64,000 nt of DNA. It comes from Micromonospora cabrerizensis (GTDB taxonomy: Bacteria > Actinomycetota > Actinomycetes > Mycobacteriales > Micromonosporaceae). The position numbers and the translations under genes were made by a program. The notes below the pieces were generated by a model, which searched no databases, had not been told where the DNA came from, and saw only the letters and a list, made by a program, of their open reading frames with translations. Where the stretch lies: positions 1-64,000 of the forward strand of contig NZ_JAKKFI010000069.1 in the NCBI RefSeq assembly GCF_022230955.1, given 5' to 3'. Positions 1 to 9,407 of this stretch are shown in pieces; position 1 is the first letter of the stretch; each line of letters starts with the position of its first letter.

Positions 1-1416
1 CAACTCGCCGACTACCGCAACGTCGACCCGATGTTCGGCACCCTCGCCGACTTCGACGCCATGAGCACCGACGCGCACGCCCTGGGCCTGCGGATCATCG
101 TCGACCTGGTGCCCAACCACACCTCCAGCGCGCACCGCTGGTTCACCGCCGCCCTCGCCGCCGGCCCCGGCTCCCCGGAACGGGCCCGCTACCTCTTCGC
201 CGACGGCCAGGGCCCGCACGGCGAGCTGCCCCCGAACGACTGGGAGAGCATCTTCGGCGGCGCGGCCTGGACCCGGATCGCCGACGGTCAGTGGTACCTG
301 CACCTGTTCGACCCGTCGCAACCGGACCTGAACTGGCGCCACCCGGAGGTCCGCGCCGAGTTCGAGGACGTGCTGCGGTTCTGGCTGGACCGGGGCGTGG
401 ACGGGTTCCGCGTCGACGTCGCACACGGCATGATCAAGGCCGACGGGCTGCCGGACGTCGGCTTCAGCACGATCACCACCGGCCAGCGGCAGGTCGAACT
501 GCTCGGCAAGGGCCGGCTGCCCTACTTCGACCAGGACGAGGTGCACGAGATCTACCGTGCCTGGCGGCCCATCCTGGACAGCTACCCCGGCGGTCGGATG
601 GCGGTCGCCGAGGCGTGGGCCGAGACCCCGCAGCGGCTCGCCCGCTACGTCGGCCCGGACGAGCTGCACCAGGCGTTCAGCTTCGACTTCCTCGACGCCA
701 CCTGGACGGCCGACTCGTTCCGCAAGGTGATCGACACCGCGTTGAGCGAGTCCACGGTGGTCGGCGCACCGACCACCTGGGTGCTGTCCAACCACGACAA
801 GCAACGACACGTCACCCGCTACGGCGACGGCGTCGAGGGGTTGCGCCGGGCCCGCGCCGCCAGCCTGCTGATGCTCGCCCTGCCCGGCAGCGCCTACCTC
901 TATCAGGGTGAGGAGCTGGGTCTGCCCGAGGTCCTCGACCTTCCCGACGAGCTGCGCCAGGACCCGGCGTTCCTGCGCACCGGCGAGAGCCGCGACGGCT
1001 GCCGGGTGCCACTCCCGTGGAGCGGCGAGCTGGCCCCGTACGGCTTCGGGCCGGCCGGCAGCGAGTCGAGCTGGCTGCCCGCCCCCGCCACCTGGCGGGC
1101 CCTCTCCGTCGACGCGCAGAGCGGCGTACCCGGCTCGACGCTGGAGCTGTACCGGGCCGCGCTGCGAATCCGCCACGACCACCCGGCGCTGGCGCTCGAC
1201 GCCGGTGGGGTCACCTGGCTGGAGAGCGGGCCGGACGTGCTGGCCTTCTCCCGCACCGCCGGCGAAACCGTGCTGACCTGCGTGGTCAACCTCAGCGGCG
1301 CGCCCGTCCTGATCGACGGGTACGGCCAGCCGCTCGTCGCCAGCGACACGCTCACCGGGCAGGGCTCCGGCCACCTGCTGCCGGTCGACGCAGCCGCCTG
1401 GTTGGAACGGCGCTGA
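1..1416 (+). CDS. GH13 alpha-glucosidase, 5'-truncated by window
   Basis: This is the 3' part of a glycoside hydrolase family 13 enzyme, probably a cytosolic alpha-glucosidase or oligo-1,6-glucosidase acting on short alpha-glucans. The frame is open from base 1 (ADYRNVDPMFGT), so the start of the TIM barrel lies outside the window. Visible family regions are VDLVPNHTS, GFRVDVAHG with the nucleophile Asp codon at 415-417, AVAEAWAE with the acid/base Glu at 610-612, and SNHDKQRH with the transition-state Asp at 796-798. A C-terminal beta domain follows to the TGA stop. The GH13 assignment is firm. Substrate specificity (maltose, isomaltose, sucrose or trehalose type) cannot be decided without the N-terminus and a subfamily comparison. 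Confidence 0.9.
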   Translation, partial: QLADYRNVDPMFGTLADFDAMSTDAHALGLRIIVDLVPNHTSSAHRWFTAALAAGPGSPERARYLFADGQGPHGELPPNDWESIFGGAAWTRIADGQWYLHLFDPSQPDLNWRHPEVRAEFEDVLRFWLDRGVDGFRVDVAHGMIKADGLPDVGFSTITTGQRQVELLGKGRLPYFDQDEVHEIYRAWRPILDSYPGGRMAVAEAWAETPQRLARYVGPDELHQAFSFDFLDATWTADSFRKVIDTALSESTVVGAPTTWVLSNHDKQRHVTRYGDGVEGLRRARAASLLMLALPGSAYLYQGEELGLPEVLDLPDELRQDPAFLRTGESRDGCRVPLPWSGELAPYGFGPAGSESSWLPAPATWRALSVDAQSGVPGSTLELYRAALRIRHDHPALALDAGGVTWLESGPDVLAFSRTAGETVLTCVVNLSGAPVLIDGYGQPLVASDTLTGQGSGHLLPVDAAAWLERR

Positions 1417-1511
1417 GCGGGTAACTCGTTTTCGACCTGGTCGTCCGTCGTGCCCCGCGCCAACGGGCGACTGGGCTACCAGCCCCTTGTGGTGGGGGGT
1501 GAGGTGGCGCT

Positions 1512-1543
1512 GGCGCCACGCGGAGCACGCTCCGCGTGGCGCC
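1512..1543. terminator. Perfect hairpin after GH13 gene
   Basis: Two perfect 14-base arms (1512-1525 and 1530-1543, GGCGCCACGCGGAG) flank a 4-base loop, about 95 bases after the glucosidase stop and before the next start. There is no T-tract, so this is a possible actinobacterial-type terminator rather than a classical one. Confidence 0.4.
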
Positions 1544-1598
1544 GGTGTCCGTTCCTGCCCGGTGTGTTTACTGCCGCCGCCGTGGGTACCGAAAACCC

Positions 1599-1970
1599 AT
1601 GGGCGTACGGATTGCGCAGTGCACACTCGACGTCGAGGATATCGACCTGATGGTGTCGTTCTGGTCGGCGGCCCTCGGCTACGGCATCGAGCAGGGCGAC
1701 GACGGCAGCGCCAAGCTGTGGCCGCCGGGCGGACCGTCCGCCACGGCACCCACCCTCTGGTTGCAGGGCTCCGGCACTGCCAAGCGGGGCAAGAACCGTC
1801 TGCACCTCGACCTGGTCGCCGACACAGACCCGCAGACCGAGGTACGACGGCTGATCGACCTCGGCGCGCGGCATGTGGACGTCGGTCAGACCGGCACCGA
1901 ACAGTTCACGGTGCTCGCCGACCCCGAGGGCAACGAGTTCTGCGTGCTGGACTCGGCACCGACCCGCTGA
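1599..1970 (+). CDS. VOC family protein (glyoxalase/bleomycin-resistance fold)
   Basis: A 123-aa protein with the vicinal-oxygen-chelate fold. It opens MGVRIAQCTLDVEDIDLMVSFWSAALGY, matching the first beta-alpha-beta module in which the protein scans for its substrate. It ends with a typical module containing FTVLADPEGNEFCVLD. The ATG at 1599 is chosen because the fold begins there; an upstream in-frame extension to 1536 has no family similarity. Members include glyoxalases, extradiol dioxygenases and resistance proteins, so the substrate is unknown. Its stop codon lies inside a 30-bp tandem repeat. Confidence 0.85.
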   Translation: MGVRIAQCTLDVEDIDLMVSFWSAALGYGIEQGDDGSAKLWPPGGPSATAPTLWLQGSGTAKRGKNRLHLDLVADTDPQTEVRRLIDLGARHVDVGQTGTEQFTVLADPEGNEFCVLDSAPTR

Positions 1971-2050
1971 CCGTCTCCCGGGGTCGCCGCGACCCGCTGA
2001 CCGTCTCCCGGGGTCGCCGCGATCCGCTGACCGTTCCCGGGTCACTTCGC
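1961..2050. repeat. 30-bp tandem repeat spanning a stop codon
   Basis: The unit GACCCGCTGACCGTCTCCCG plus GGGTCGCCGC (30 bases) occurs at 1961-1990 and 1991-2020 without change. A diverged third copy covers 2021-2050. The first copy contains the stop codon of the VOC gene (1968-1970), and the array runs into the 3' end of the convergent gene at 2042. Confidence 0.9.
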
Positions 2051-2479
2051 GGTGAGCAGCGCCGCGATCCGGGTGAACCCGGCGCGTACCTCGGCCTCGT
2101 CCGGCGGCTCGGCCGGTTCACCGTGCCCAGCCTCGTCGGCGGCGGCGTCCAGCTCCTCGTCGATCACGTCCTCGAAGTCACCGTAGAGGTCGGCCCCCTC
2201 CACCTGGCGGGCCTCGTCCTCGGCGGCGACCTGCGCGGCGGCGATCTCACTGCGGATCTCGTCGGCCGACAGCGCGGGCAGCAACGGTTCCACCACCGCC
2301 ATCAGCTGCTCCTCGGCCACCACCGCCTCGGCCAGTGCCAACGCGTGCGGCCGCTCGTACGGCCCGCAGACCACCGGCTCCCACTCGTCGAGGTCACCGA
2401 GCGGACCGAAGGTGATGATCCACGGCAGGCCGAGAAGCGGTGAGTCCGCCGGCAGGTCCAGTGTCATGAGTGCGCCCAC
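2042..2479 (-). CDS. Acidic conserved hypothetical protein
   Basis: A 145-aa acidic protein that I do not recognise. The N-terminal part (LDLPADSPLLGLPWIITFGPLGDLDEWEPVVCGPYERPHAL) looks like a small globular domain. It is followed by helical, Glu/Ala-rich sequence. The start could be GTG at 2479 or ATG at 2467 (MTLDLPADSP); neither has a clear ribosome binding site, and the ATG looks more natural. It follows the GntR gene on the same strand after about 80 bases and may be the last member of the trpS-YihY-GntR run. Confidence 0.6.
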   Translation of the reverse strand: MGALMTLDLPADSPLLGLPWIITFGPLGDLDEWEPVVCGPYERPHALALAEAVVAEEQLMAVVEPLLPALSADEIRSEIAAAQVAAEDEARQVEGADLYGDFEDVIDEELDAAADEAGHGEPAEPPDEAEVRAGFTRIAALLTAK

Positions 2480-2560
2480 CGGCTCATCATGGTCCGCAAA
2501 CGCGAGCCACGACGCCTTTCGGCTCAGTTACCGCCCATCCGGCGGGCGATCAGCGGCCGG

Positions 2561-2947
2561 TCAGCCGGGGCGGGCGGCGTCCAGGGCGGCACGCACCAGG
2601 GCGAGCGCGGTGGCCGGTGCCACGCCGAGCCGAGCCGCCTCGGCCGCGTACCCGGCCGCCGCCCGCTGCAACCGGTCGACGGCGTCGTCCCGGCCGGGGG
2701 CGACGAAGGTGCCGTTGCGCCCCCGGGTCTCCAGCAGCCCGGCAAGCTCCAACTCCCGGTACGCCCGGGCCACCGTGTTCGCGGCCAGGCGCAGGTCGGC
2801 GGCGAGCTGCCGGACGGTGGGCAGTCGGCTGCCCACCGGCAACCGGCCGTCGCCGATCAGCTCGGCGAGCTGCCCGCGCACCTGCTCGTACGGGGGTACC
2901 GACGAGTCCGCGTCGACCGAGATCAGCACCTGGGCACCTTCCGTCAT
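2561..2947 (-). CDS. GntR family regulator, YtrA-like
   Basis: A 128-aa transcription factor. Residues about 18-83 form the winged helix-turn-helix of the GntR family (PPYEQVRGQLAELIGDG, then SRLPTVRQLAADLRLAANTV and ARAYRELELAGLLETRGRNG). The remaining short helical tail has no large effector domain, which is characteristic of the YtrA subfamily; these usually control membrane proteins or transporters next to them. Its ATG overlaps the stop of the upstream YihY gene (TGATG on the minus strand), so the two are probably translationally coupled and the regulator may control that operon. Confidence 0.9.
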   Translation of the reverse strand: MTEGAQVLISVDADSSVPPYEQVRGQLAELIGDGRLPVGSRLPTVRQLAADLRLAANTVARAYRELELAGLLETRGRNGTFVAPGRDDAVDRLQRAAAGYAAEAARLGVAPATALALVRAALDAARPG

Positions 2948-3873
2948 CAGCCCGCACCGCCCGGCGTACCGGGGTCGGTGTCCTCGTCGGCCAGTCCGGG
3001 CGGGGCGGGGGTCTCCGCCAGGTCCACCACCCGCCCGTTCGAACTGGTCGCGAGCAGCGCCGCACCGAACAACACCAGCTGGTTGAGCAGGTAGAGGTAG
3101 AGCAGCAGACCGACGGCGCCAGCCACCACGGTGTACGCCGGATTCCGCTCGGTACGCACCACGTAGTAGCGCCCGACCGTGTTCAACAACGTGATGCCGA
3201 CCGCGACCAGCAGCACCACCGGACGGAGCCGGGAACGGCTCATCCGCAGCCGGGGCACCGCGAGGAGCAACGCGGTGGCGAGCACGGCGTTGACCAGCAC
3301 ACTGAGCACCGCACTGATCGTGGTCAGGCCGACCGACCCGGTGCTGCGCAGCAGGAACCGCAGCAGCGACTCCAACGCGTCCACCGCCGCGACCGAGACG
3401 CCGAGCAGCACGAAGACGCCGATCATCACACCCAGGTCGACCAGCCGCCGGATCACCAGGTTGCCCGGCTGCTGGTTGAGGGAGTACATCAACCGCTGCG
3501 AGGACCGGATCGCCTCCACCCAGCCGATCCCGGTGAAGACCAGGATGACCAGGCCGACCACCCCGACCGTGCCGCTGGAGTTGGCGATCTGCTGTGCGTC
3601 CAGGAACGGCAGGTTCTCCTTGAGGAAGTCGGCCGCCGCCGCGCTGACGTCGTCGTTGTCCTCGAGGATCGCGCCGAAGATGGAGTACGCGACCAGGGCG
3701 AGAGCGAACACCGCGAAGAAGCCGTAGTAGGCGATCGCGGCGGCCAACCGCCCGGCCAGCACCTCGGCATACAGGGCACCGGCCCGCCAGACATGGTCGA
3801 AGAGCCCCGAACGGTGGCGCGCGGCGCTCACCCAGCGGTCGATGCCCGCCTCGATGCGGCCGATCACGTTCAC
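2947..3873 (-). CDS. YihY/BrkB family inner-membrane protein
   Basis: A predicted integral membrane protein of 308 aa with about six transmembrane helices, for example AIAYYGFFAVFALALVAYSI, VGVVGLVILVFTGIGW, VMIGVFVLLGVSVAAV and AGAVGLLLYLYLLNQLVLFG. The AAIAYYGFFA motif in the first helix and the NxVVRTERNPAYT-like loop are typical of the YihY/BrkB family. The family's function is not established. The GTG at 3873 (MNVIGRIEAGIDRW) is chosen because the frame upstream to 4185 is an antisense shadow of the 2H gene. The C-terminal 30 residues are Pro/Gly/Asp-rich. The stop overlaps the GntR start. Confidence 0.88.
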   Translation of the reverse strand: MNVIGRIEAGIDRWVSAARHRSGLFDHVWRAGALYAEVLAGRLAAAIAYYGFFAVFALALVAYSIFGAILEDNDDVSAAAADFLKENLPFLDAQQIANSSGTVGVVGLVILVFTGIGWVEAIRSSQRLMYSLNQQPGNLVIRRLVDLGVMIGVFVLLGVSVAAVDALESLLRFLLRSTGSVGLTTISAVLSVLVNAVLATALLLAVPRLRMSRSRLRPVVLLVAVGITLLNTVGRYYVVRTERNPAYTVVAGAVGLLLYLYLLNQLVLFGAALLATSSNGRVVDLAETPAPPGLADEDTDPGTPGGAG

Positions 3874-3952
3874 GCGATCATCCTCGCCGATCTCCCACCG
3901 CCGTCGTGGCAACCGGCTCCCGAAGCTCACCGAACGGCGCGTCGCCGACGGC

Positions 3953-4534
3953 TCAGTCGCCGAGGCGGAAGTCCCGACGCGGCTGCCACCGGGCCTCCCC
4001 GCTGTGCGAGAAGAGGGTGAACGCGTCGACCTCGAACATCGCGGAGAAGTCCGCCAGATCCTCGTACACCTTGTCCAGGGCCTCCGGCGCCACGTCCTGC
4101 GCCACGGTGACGTGCGGATGGTACGGGAAGCGCGTCTGACGGTGCAGACCCGGCGCGGCGGCGATCGCGGCGGCCAACAATTCACACTCGCTGATCCCGG
4201 CGGCCACCGCGACGAACACCACCTGGGTGACCGGACGGAACGTACCGGTGCCCCGCAGGTGCAGCGCGAACGGCAGGTGCCCGGCGGCGACGGCCGCCAG
4301 GTGCCGCTCGACAGCGGGCAGGTTGGCCGTCTGGATCTCGGTGGGCCCGAGCAACGTCACGTGCGCCGGCACCGCGAGCGGGTCGCCGGCCTCGATCCGC
4401 CGCCGGGTGAGCTGAGCACCCCACGGCTCGGGAATGTCCACCGCGATGCCGATCTGGATGGTGTCGCCGGCCGGCGACACCCCGCCACTGCGATCCACGC
4501 TGCGCGCCGCCCCTCCGGCCACCGACCCGTCCAC
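3953..4534 (-). CDS. 2H phosphoesterase / 2'-5' RNA ligase-like protein
   Basis: A 193-aa member of the 2H phosphoesterase superfamily. Both signature tetrapeptides are present: HVTL at about residues 58-61 (PAHVTLLGPT) and HVTV at 141-144 (HPHVTVAQD). Their two His and two Thr residues form the active site for 2',3'-cyclic or 2'-5' phosphodiester chemistry on RNA ends or nucleotides. It starts with GTG 12 bases after the trpS stop, preceded by GGGACAG. Genes of this family often follow trpS in actinomycetes. The physiological substrate is unknown. Confidence 0.85.
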   Translation of the reverse strand: MDGSVAGGAARSVDRSGGVSPAGDTIQIGIAVDIPEPWGAQLTRRRIEAGDPLAVPAHVTLLGPTEIQTANLPAVERHLAAVAAGHLPFALHLRGTGTFRPVTQVVFVAVAAGISECELLAAAIAAAPGLHRQTRFPYHPHVTVAQDVAPEALDKVYEDLADFSAMFEVDAFTLFSHSGEARWQPRRDFRLGD

Positions 4535-4546
4535 CTGTCCCGCGAG

Positions 4547-5605
<1,059 letters not shown>

Positions 5606-6778
5606 TCATGACGGGCCGGCGGGTCGGCCGCGGCCCGCCGATGTCGGGCTGCTGACCTCGCGTGGTTCACCCGTGCCGACCCGGCGCGTCGGCCCGACAG
5701 CGACCCGGCGGTGCTGTCCGCCCACGGCCTCCCGCGCCGACCCGGGGCCGCCGACCCCAGCCGCCACGCCGTCCGGCTCGTGGCGCAGCCCGGGGTCCGG
5801 CTCGTGGCGCTGCCCGCTGTCCGGGCGGGCGGCGGAGACCGCGAGCCGGGCCACCCTGCGACCGTCCAGCGCGAGCACCCGCAGCAGGCAGCCGCCCGGC
5901 GTGCCGACCGGGTCGGGCAGCTCGGCCCCGCCGGGTCCACCGGGCACCGGCACCTCGTCGCCGTCCACCGGAAGCCGGCCCAGCGCCGCCATCACGAACC
6001 CACCAACCGTCTCGTACGGGCCGGCGGGTAACGCCACCCCGGTGCGTTCCGCGAAGTCGGCGAGGTTGAGGCGACCGTCCACCACGGCGGGCAGGCCGGC
6101 ACGCACCGGGTCCGGGGCGGCGTCGTACTCGTCGTGGATCTCGCCGATCAGCTCCTCGATGAGGTCCTCCAGGGTGACGATCCCTGCGGTGCCGCCGTAC
6201 TCGTCGACCACCACGGCCAGGTGCTGGCCCTCCCGACGCATCTCGGTCAGCGCGGGCAGCACCCGCTTGCTGCCCGGCAGCCGCTTCACCTCCCGGGCCA
6301 GCTCACCGACGGTGACGCACGGTTCGGCGTCCGGCCGCAGCAGCACGTCGCGGAGGTGCACGAAGCCGATCACGTCGTCGTGGGTGCCGTCGGTGACCGG
6401 GTAACGGGTGTGCGTTTCGGCGCGGACCAACCGGGCGGCCTCGGCGATGGTCAGCCGCGCCGGAAGGAAGACCACCTCGGTACGCGGCATCATCACCTCG
6501 CGGATCAGGCTGGCACCCGCGACCAGGACCTCGTCGATGATGTGCCGCTCGTCCGGGTCGAGCACCGTGTTCGCCGCGACCAGGTCCCGCAGGTCGGCCT
6601 CGGAGATGCGCTCCCGGCCAGCTGCCGGGCCCGCCCCGAGCAGATCGGTGACGAGTCGGGTGGCACCATCGGCGGCGCGGACCAGCACCCGGGCGACGGC
6701 CCGGGCGAGCGGACCCGGATCGCGGCGGGACGGCACCCGCACGCGTCGCCGGAGCCCGGTACGGGCCGCTTCCCGCAT
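5606..6778 (-). CDS. CorC/HlyC-type CBS-pair protein without DUF21
   Basis: A 390-aa protein of the hemolysin/CorC family. A CBS pair occupies about residues 90-215 (VMMPRTEVVFLP, then GFVHLRDVLL and VVVDEYGGTAGIVTLEDLIEELIGEI). The CorC_HlyC transporter-associated domain follows (DGRLNLADFAERTGVALP). The four-helix DUF21 membrane domain found in most family members is missing; only a short Arg-rich helix precedes the CBS pair, as in soluble E. coli CorC. The last 80 residues are Gly/Arg/Pro-rich and likely disordered. The start could be the ATG at 6778 or a GTG at 6796. A role in divalent-cation transport or tolerance is a family-level inference. Confidence 0.85.
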   Translation of the reverse strand: MREAARTGLRRRVRVPSRRDPGPLARAVARVLVRAADGATRLVTDLLGAGPAAGRERISEADLRDLVAANTVLDPDERHIIDEVLVAGASLIREVMMPRTEVVFLPARLTIAEAARLVRAETHTRYPVTDGTHDDVIGFVHLRDVLLRPDAEPCVTVGELAREVKRLPGSKRVLPALTEMRREGQHLAVVVDEYGGTAGIVTLEDLIEELIGEIHDEYDAAPDPVRAGLPAVVDGRLNLADFAERTGVALPAGPYETVGGFVMAALGRLPVDGDEVPVPGGPGGAELPDPVGTPGGCLLRVLALDGRRVARLAVSAARPDSGQRHEPDPGLRHEPDGVAAGVGGPGSAREAVGGQHRRVAVGPTRRVGTGEPREVSSPTSAGRGRPAGPS

Positions 6779-6849
6779 GACAGAGATGGTAGACACCGTT
6801 GGCCCGTCGCACCGGGGATCGCGCGGCGCGGACCACAGATGTTCGGCTC

Positions 6850-6885
6850 TGTTTAATCGTGAGAGATTATGATGGAATAAGGATG
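6850..6885. promoter_or_regulatory. AT-rich divergent promoter region (CorC/galE)
   Basis: An AT-rich island in an otherwise about 70% GC region lies between the divergent CorC-like gene and galE. On the plus strand TATGAT (6868-6873) is a good -10 candidate about 100 bases before the galE start, but no clear -35 is visible. The minus strand also offers TAATCT and CATAAT. Which hexamers are used cannot be decided from sequence. Confidence 0.4.
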
Positions 6886-6973
6886 GCGGCGGCGTCGGCG
6901 GGAGTGCCGGCCGCCGCCTTAGGGTGATCACCGAAGGGCCACGTCCCGGGCGGGCCAGGCAGGAGGCAACGAC

Positions 6974-7957
6974 GTGAAACTGCTCGTCACCGGGGGCGCC
7001 GGCTTCATCGGCAGCGTGGTGACCCGGATGCTGCTCGACGCGGGCCACCAGGTCGTCGTCCTGGACGACCTGCGCACCGGTCACCGCGAGGCGCTCGCGC
7101 CGGACGCGACCCACGTGCAGGCGTCCATCCACGACGCCGCCCGCATCGTCACCCCGGACGCCGGCTTCGACGGGGTGCTGCACTTCGCCGCCCTGATCGC
7201 CGCCGGGGAGTCGATGGTCAAGCCGGAGCTGTACTGGCAGAACAACACCGTCGGCACGCTCGCCCTGATCGACGCGGTCCGGGCCGCCGGGGTGCCCCGG
7301 ATGGTCTTCTCCTCCACCGCCGCCGTCTACGGCAACCCCACCGAGCTGCCCATTGGCGAGACCGCGGTCAAGGCGCCCACCAACACGTACGGCGCCACCA
7401 AGCTCGCCGCCGACATGGCGCTCACCTCCGAGGCCATCGCACACGGGCTGGCCGCCGTCTCGCTGCGCTACTTCAACGTGGCCGGCGCCCACCTCGACGG
7501 TGACGTTGCGCTCGGCGAACGGCACGACCCGGAGACACACCTCATCCCGATCGCGTTGGACGTCGCCGCCGGCCGGCGGGAAAAGCTCCAGCTCTTCGGC
7601 GACGACTACCCCACCGTCGACGGCACCTGCGTCCGCGACTACATCCACGTCGCCGACCTCGCCCGGGCACACCTGCTGGCGTTGGGCGCCGCCACCGCGG
7701 GCCAGCACCGCATCTACAACCTCGGCAACGGCAACGGCTTCAGCAACCGCCAGGTGGTCGACGTGGTCCGCGAGGTCACCGGGCAACCCGTGCCGGTCGA
7801 GGTCGCGCCGCGCCGCGAGGGCGACCCCGCCGAGCTGGTCGCCTCCTCGGCGCTGGCCCGCGACGAGCTGGGCTGGGTGCCCGAGAAGCCGACCCTGCAC
7901 GACATGGTCGGCGACGCCTGGGCGTTCTACCGCGCACACGTCCTGGAGCAGTCATGA
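6974..7957 (+). CDS. galE: UDP-glucose 4-epimerase
   Basis: A 327-aa short-chain dehydrogenase/reductase that interconverts UDP-galactose and UDP-glucose using bound NAD. The Rossmann motif TGGAGFIG is at residues 6-13. The catalytic Ser/Thr region is FSSTAAVYG, and the Tyr-x-x-x-Lys pair is Y139/K143 (NTYGATK). The substrate-binding segment RYFNVAGA and the GTCVRDYIHVADLA motif are also present. Its stop overlaps the galK start (ATGA), giving a translationally coupled Leloir pair. Confidence 0.95.
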   Translation: MKLLVTGGAGFIGSVVTRMLLDAGHQVVVLDDLRTGHREALAPDATHVQASIHDAARIVTPDAGFDGVLHFAALIAAGESMVKPELYWQNNTVGTLALIDAVRAAGVPRMVFSSTAAVYGNPTELPIGETAVKAPTNTYGATKLAADMALTSEAIAHGLAAVSLRYFNVAGAHLDGDVALGERHDPETHLIPIALDVAAGRREKLQLFGDDYPTVDGTCVRDYIHVADLARAHLLALGAATAGQHRIYNLGNGNGFSNRQVVDVVREVTGQPVPVEVAPRREGDPAELVASSALARDELGWVPEKPTLHDMVGDAWAFYRAHVLEQS

Positions 7958-9123
7958 CCGACCCCACCGGCGACGTCGCCGAGCGGGCCGCCGAGGGTTT
8001 CACCAACCAGTACGGCGGCAGGGCCACCGGCCGCTGGGCGGCTCCCGGCCGGGTCAACCTGATCGGTGAGCACACCGACTACAACGAAGGTTTCGTGCTG
8101 CCCTTCGCACTGCCGCTGCGGACCGTGGTCGCCGCCGACCGACAGGACGGCGACCAGTGGACCGTCTGGTCCGAGCTGTCCGGCGAGACGATCACCTTCG
8201 GCGCGGACGACGTCGCCGAGCCGGGTCGGGTCACCGGCTGGGGCGCGTACGTCGCCGGGGTGGTCTGGGCGCTGCGCGAGGCCGGCCACCCGGTGCCGGG
8301 CGCCCGCCTGGCGATCGCCTCCGACGTGCCGCTGGGCTCCGGTCTCTCCTCCTCCGCCGCGCTGGAGTCGGCCGTGCTGGCCGCCCTGCTCGACCTCGGA
8401 GGGCTGGAGCTGTCCCCGGAGCTGCAACCCCGGCTGGCCCAGCGGGCGGAGAACGTCTACGTGGGCGCGCCGACCGGCATCATGGACCAGTCGGCGGTGA
8501 TCCGCTGCCGCGCCGGGCACGCCCTCTTCCTGGACTGCCGCGACGAGTCGGTCGAGCAGATCCCCTTCGACCTGGACGCGGCCGGGCTGGCAGTGCTGGT
8601 CATCGACAGTCGAGCGCCGCACCGGCACGCCGACGGTGAGTACGCTGCCCGCCGCCGCTCCTGCGAGGCGGGAGCCAGCGCACTCGGGGTGACCGCACTG
8701 CGGGACGTCGGTGTCGACCAGCTCGACACCGCGCTGGCCCAGCTCGACGACGAGGAGACCCGGCGACGGGTCCGGCACGTGGTCACCGAGGACCAACGCG
8801 TACTGGACACGGTGGCGCTGCTCCGCGCCGCCCGGGTCCGCGACATCGGCCCGCTGCTCACGGCCTCACACGTCTCGATGCGCGAGGACTTCGAGATCAC
8901 CGTTCCGGAGATCGACACCGCGGTCGAGGCCGCGTTGGCGGCCGGCGCGCTGGGTGCCCGGATGACCGGCGGCGGCTTCGGCGGCTGCGTTCTCGCCCTG
9001 GTCGAGGCCGACCGCGCCGACGAGGTCGCCGCCGCCGTCACGGCCGCGTACGCCGAGCGCGGTTTCACCGCCCCCGGCACCGTAACGGTCGTCCCCGCCC
9101 CCGGCGCAACCCGCCTCCCCTAA
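7954..9123 (+). CDS. galK: Galactokinase
   Basis: A 389-aa GHMP-family kinase that phosphorylates galactose with ATP. The galactokinase signature GRVNLIGEHTDYN lies at residues 32-44. The ATP-binding loop LGSGLSSSAALE is near residue 130, and the C-terminal GHMP motif MTGGGFGGC is near residue 330. The ATG overlaps the galE stop by the ATGA arrangement. No galT lies beside the pair in this window. Confidence 0.96.
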   Translation: MTDPTGDVAERAAEGFTNQYGGRATGRWAAPGRVNLIGEHTDYNEGFVLPFALPLRTVVAADRQDGDQWTVWSELSGETITFGADDVAEPGRVTGWGAYVAGVVWALREAGHPVPGARLAIASDVPLGSGLSSSAALESAVLAALLDLGGLELSPELQPRLAQRAENVYVGAPTGIMDQSAVIRCRAGHALFLDCRDESVEQIPFDLDAAGLAVLVIDSRAPHRHADGEYAARRRSCEAGASALGVTALRDVGVDQLDTALAQLDDEETRRRVRHVVTEDQRVLDTVALLRAARVRDIGPLLTASHVSMREDFEITVPEIDTAVEAALAAGALGARMTGGGFGGCVLALVEADRADEVAAAVTAAYAERGFTAPGTVTVVPAPGATRLP

Positions 9124-9188
9124 CCCCACCCCAACCCCACCCGACCCACCCCCACCCGACCCACCCCCACCTCCGACCCCGCCCACCC
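9121..9188. repeat. C-rich polypyrimidine tract
   Basis: Beginning at the galK stop, about 68 bases consist of runs of CCCC and CCCAC with almost no G. The complementary strand is therefore a series of G-runs. It resembles a decayed simple repeat of ACCCC units and has no coding potential. Confidence 0.6.
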
Positions 9189-9190
9189 GG

Positions 9191-9249
9191 GTTGATCAAG
9201 AGGTTTGCGTCAAGATTCCGGCTCGAACTGACGCAAACCTCTTGATCAC
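9191..9249. repeat. Long intergenic inverted repeat
   Basis: Two perfect 20-base arms, TGATCAAGAGGTTTGCGTCA at 9193-9212 and its complement at 9229-9248, flank a 16-base loop. Outer CCCGG/CCGGG bases extend the pairing. It stands free between galK and the convergent cysN, upstream of a separate terminator hairpin, so it looks like a palindromic intergenic element. Confidence 0.8.
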
Positions 9250-9319
9250 CGGGCAAGGAGCAGGGCAAGGGGTGGCGGGCGGGCGGGCGGGCGGCCGGGG
9301 AGATCGTGCTCTTACATGG

Positions 9320-9356
9320 AAGTAGTGGCCTCACCCGGTGGGTGAGGCCACTACTT
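9320..9356. terminator. Bidirectional terminator between galK and cysN
   Basis: Perfect 17-base arms (9320-9336 and 9340-9356, sequence AAGTAGTGGCCTCACCC) are separated by three bases. It lies between convergent galK and cysN, with A/T bases at the base of the stem, so it could end both transcripts. Confidence 0.75.
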
Positions 9357-9407
9357 CGTGGATCTGGCGTGATCTTGGGGGACGCCCGGGTCGGGGCCGG
9401 GCTTGGG

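Noticed and set aside
5606-7939. A 777-codon frame joining the CorC gene to the opposite strand of galE
   Set aside because: Family similarity begins near 6778. The upstream part is antisense to galE.
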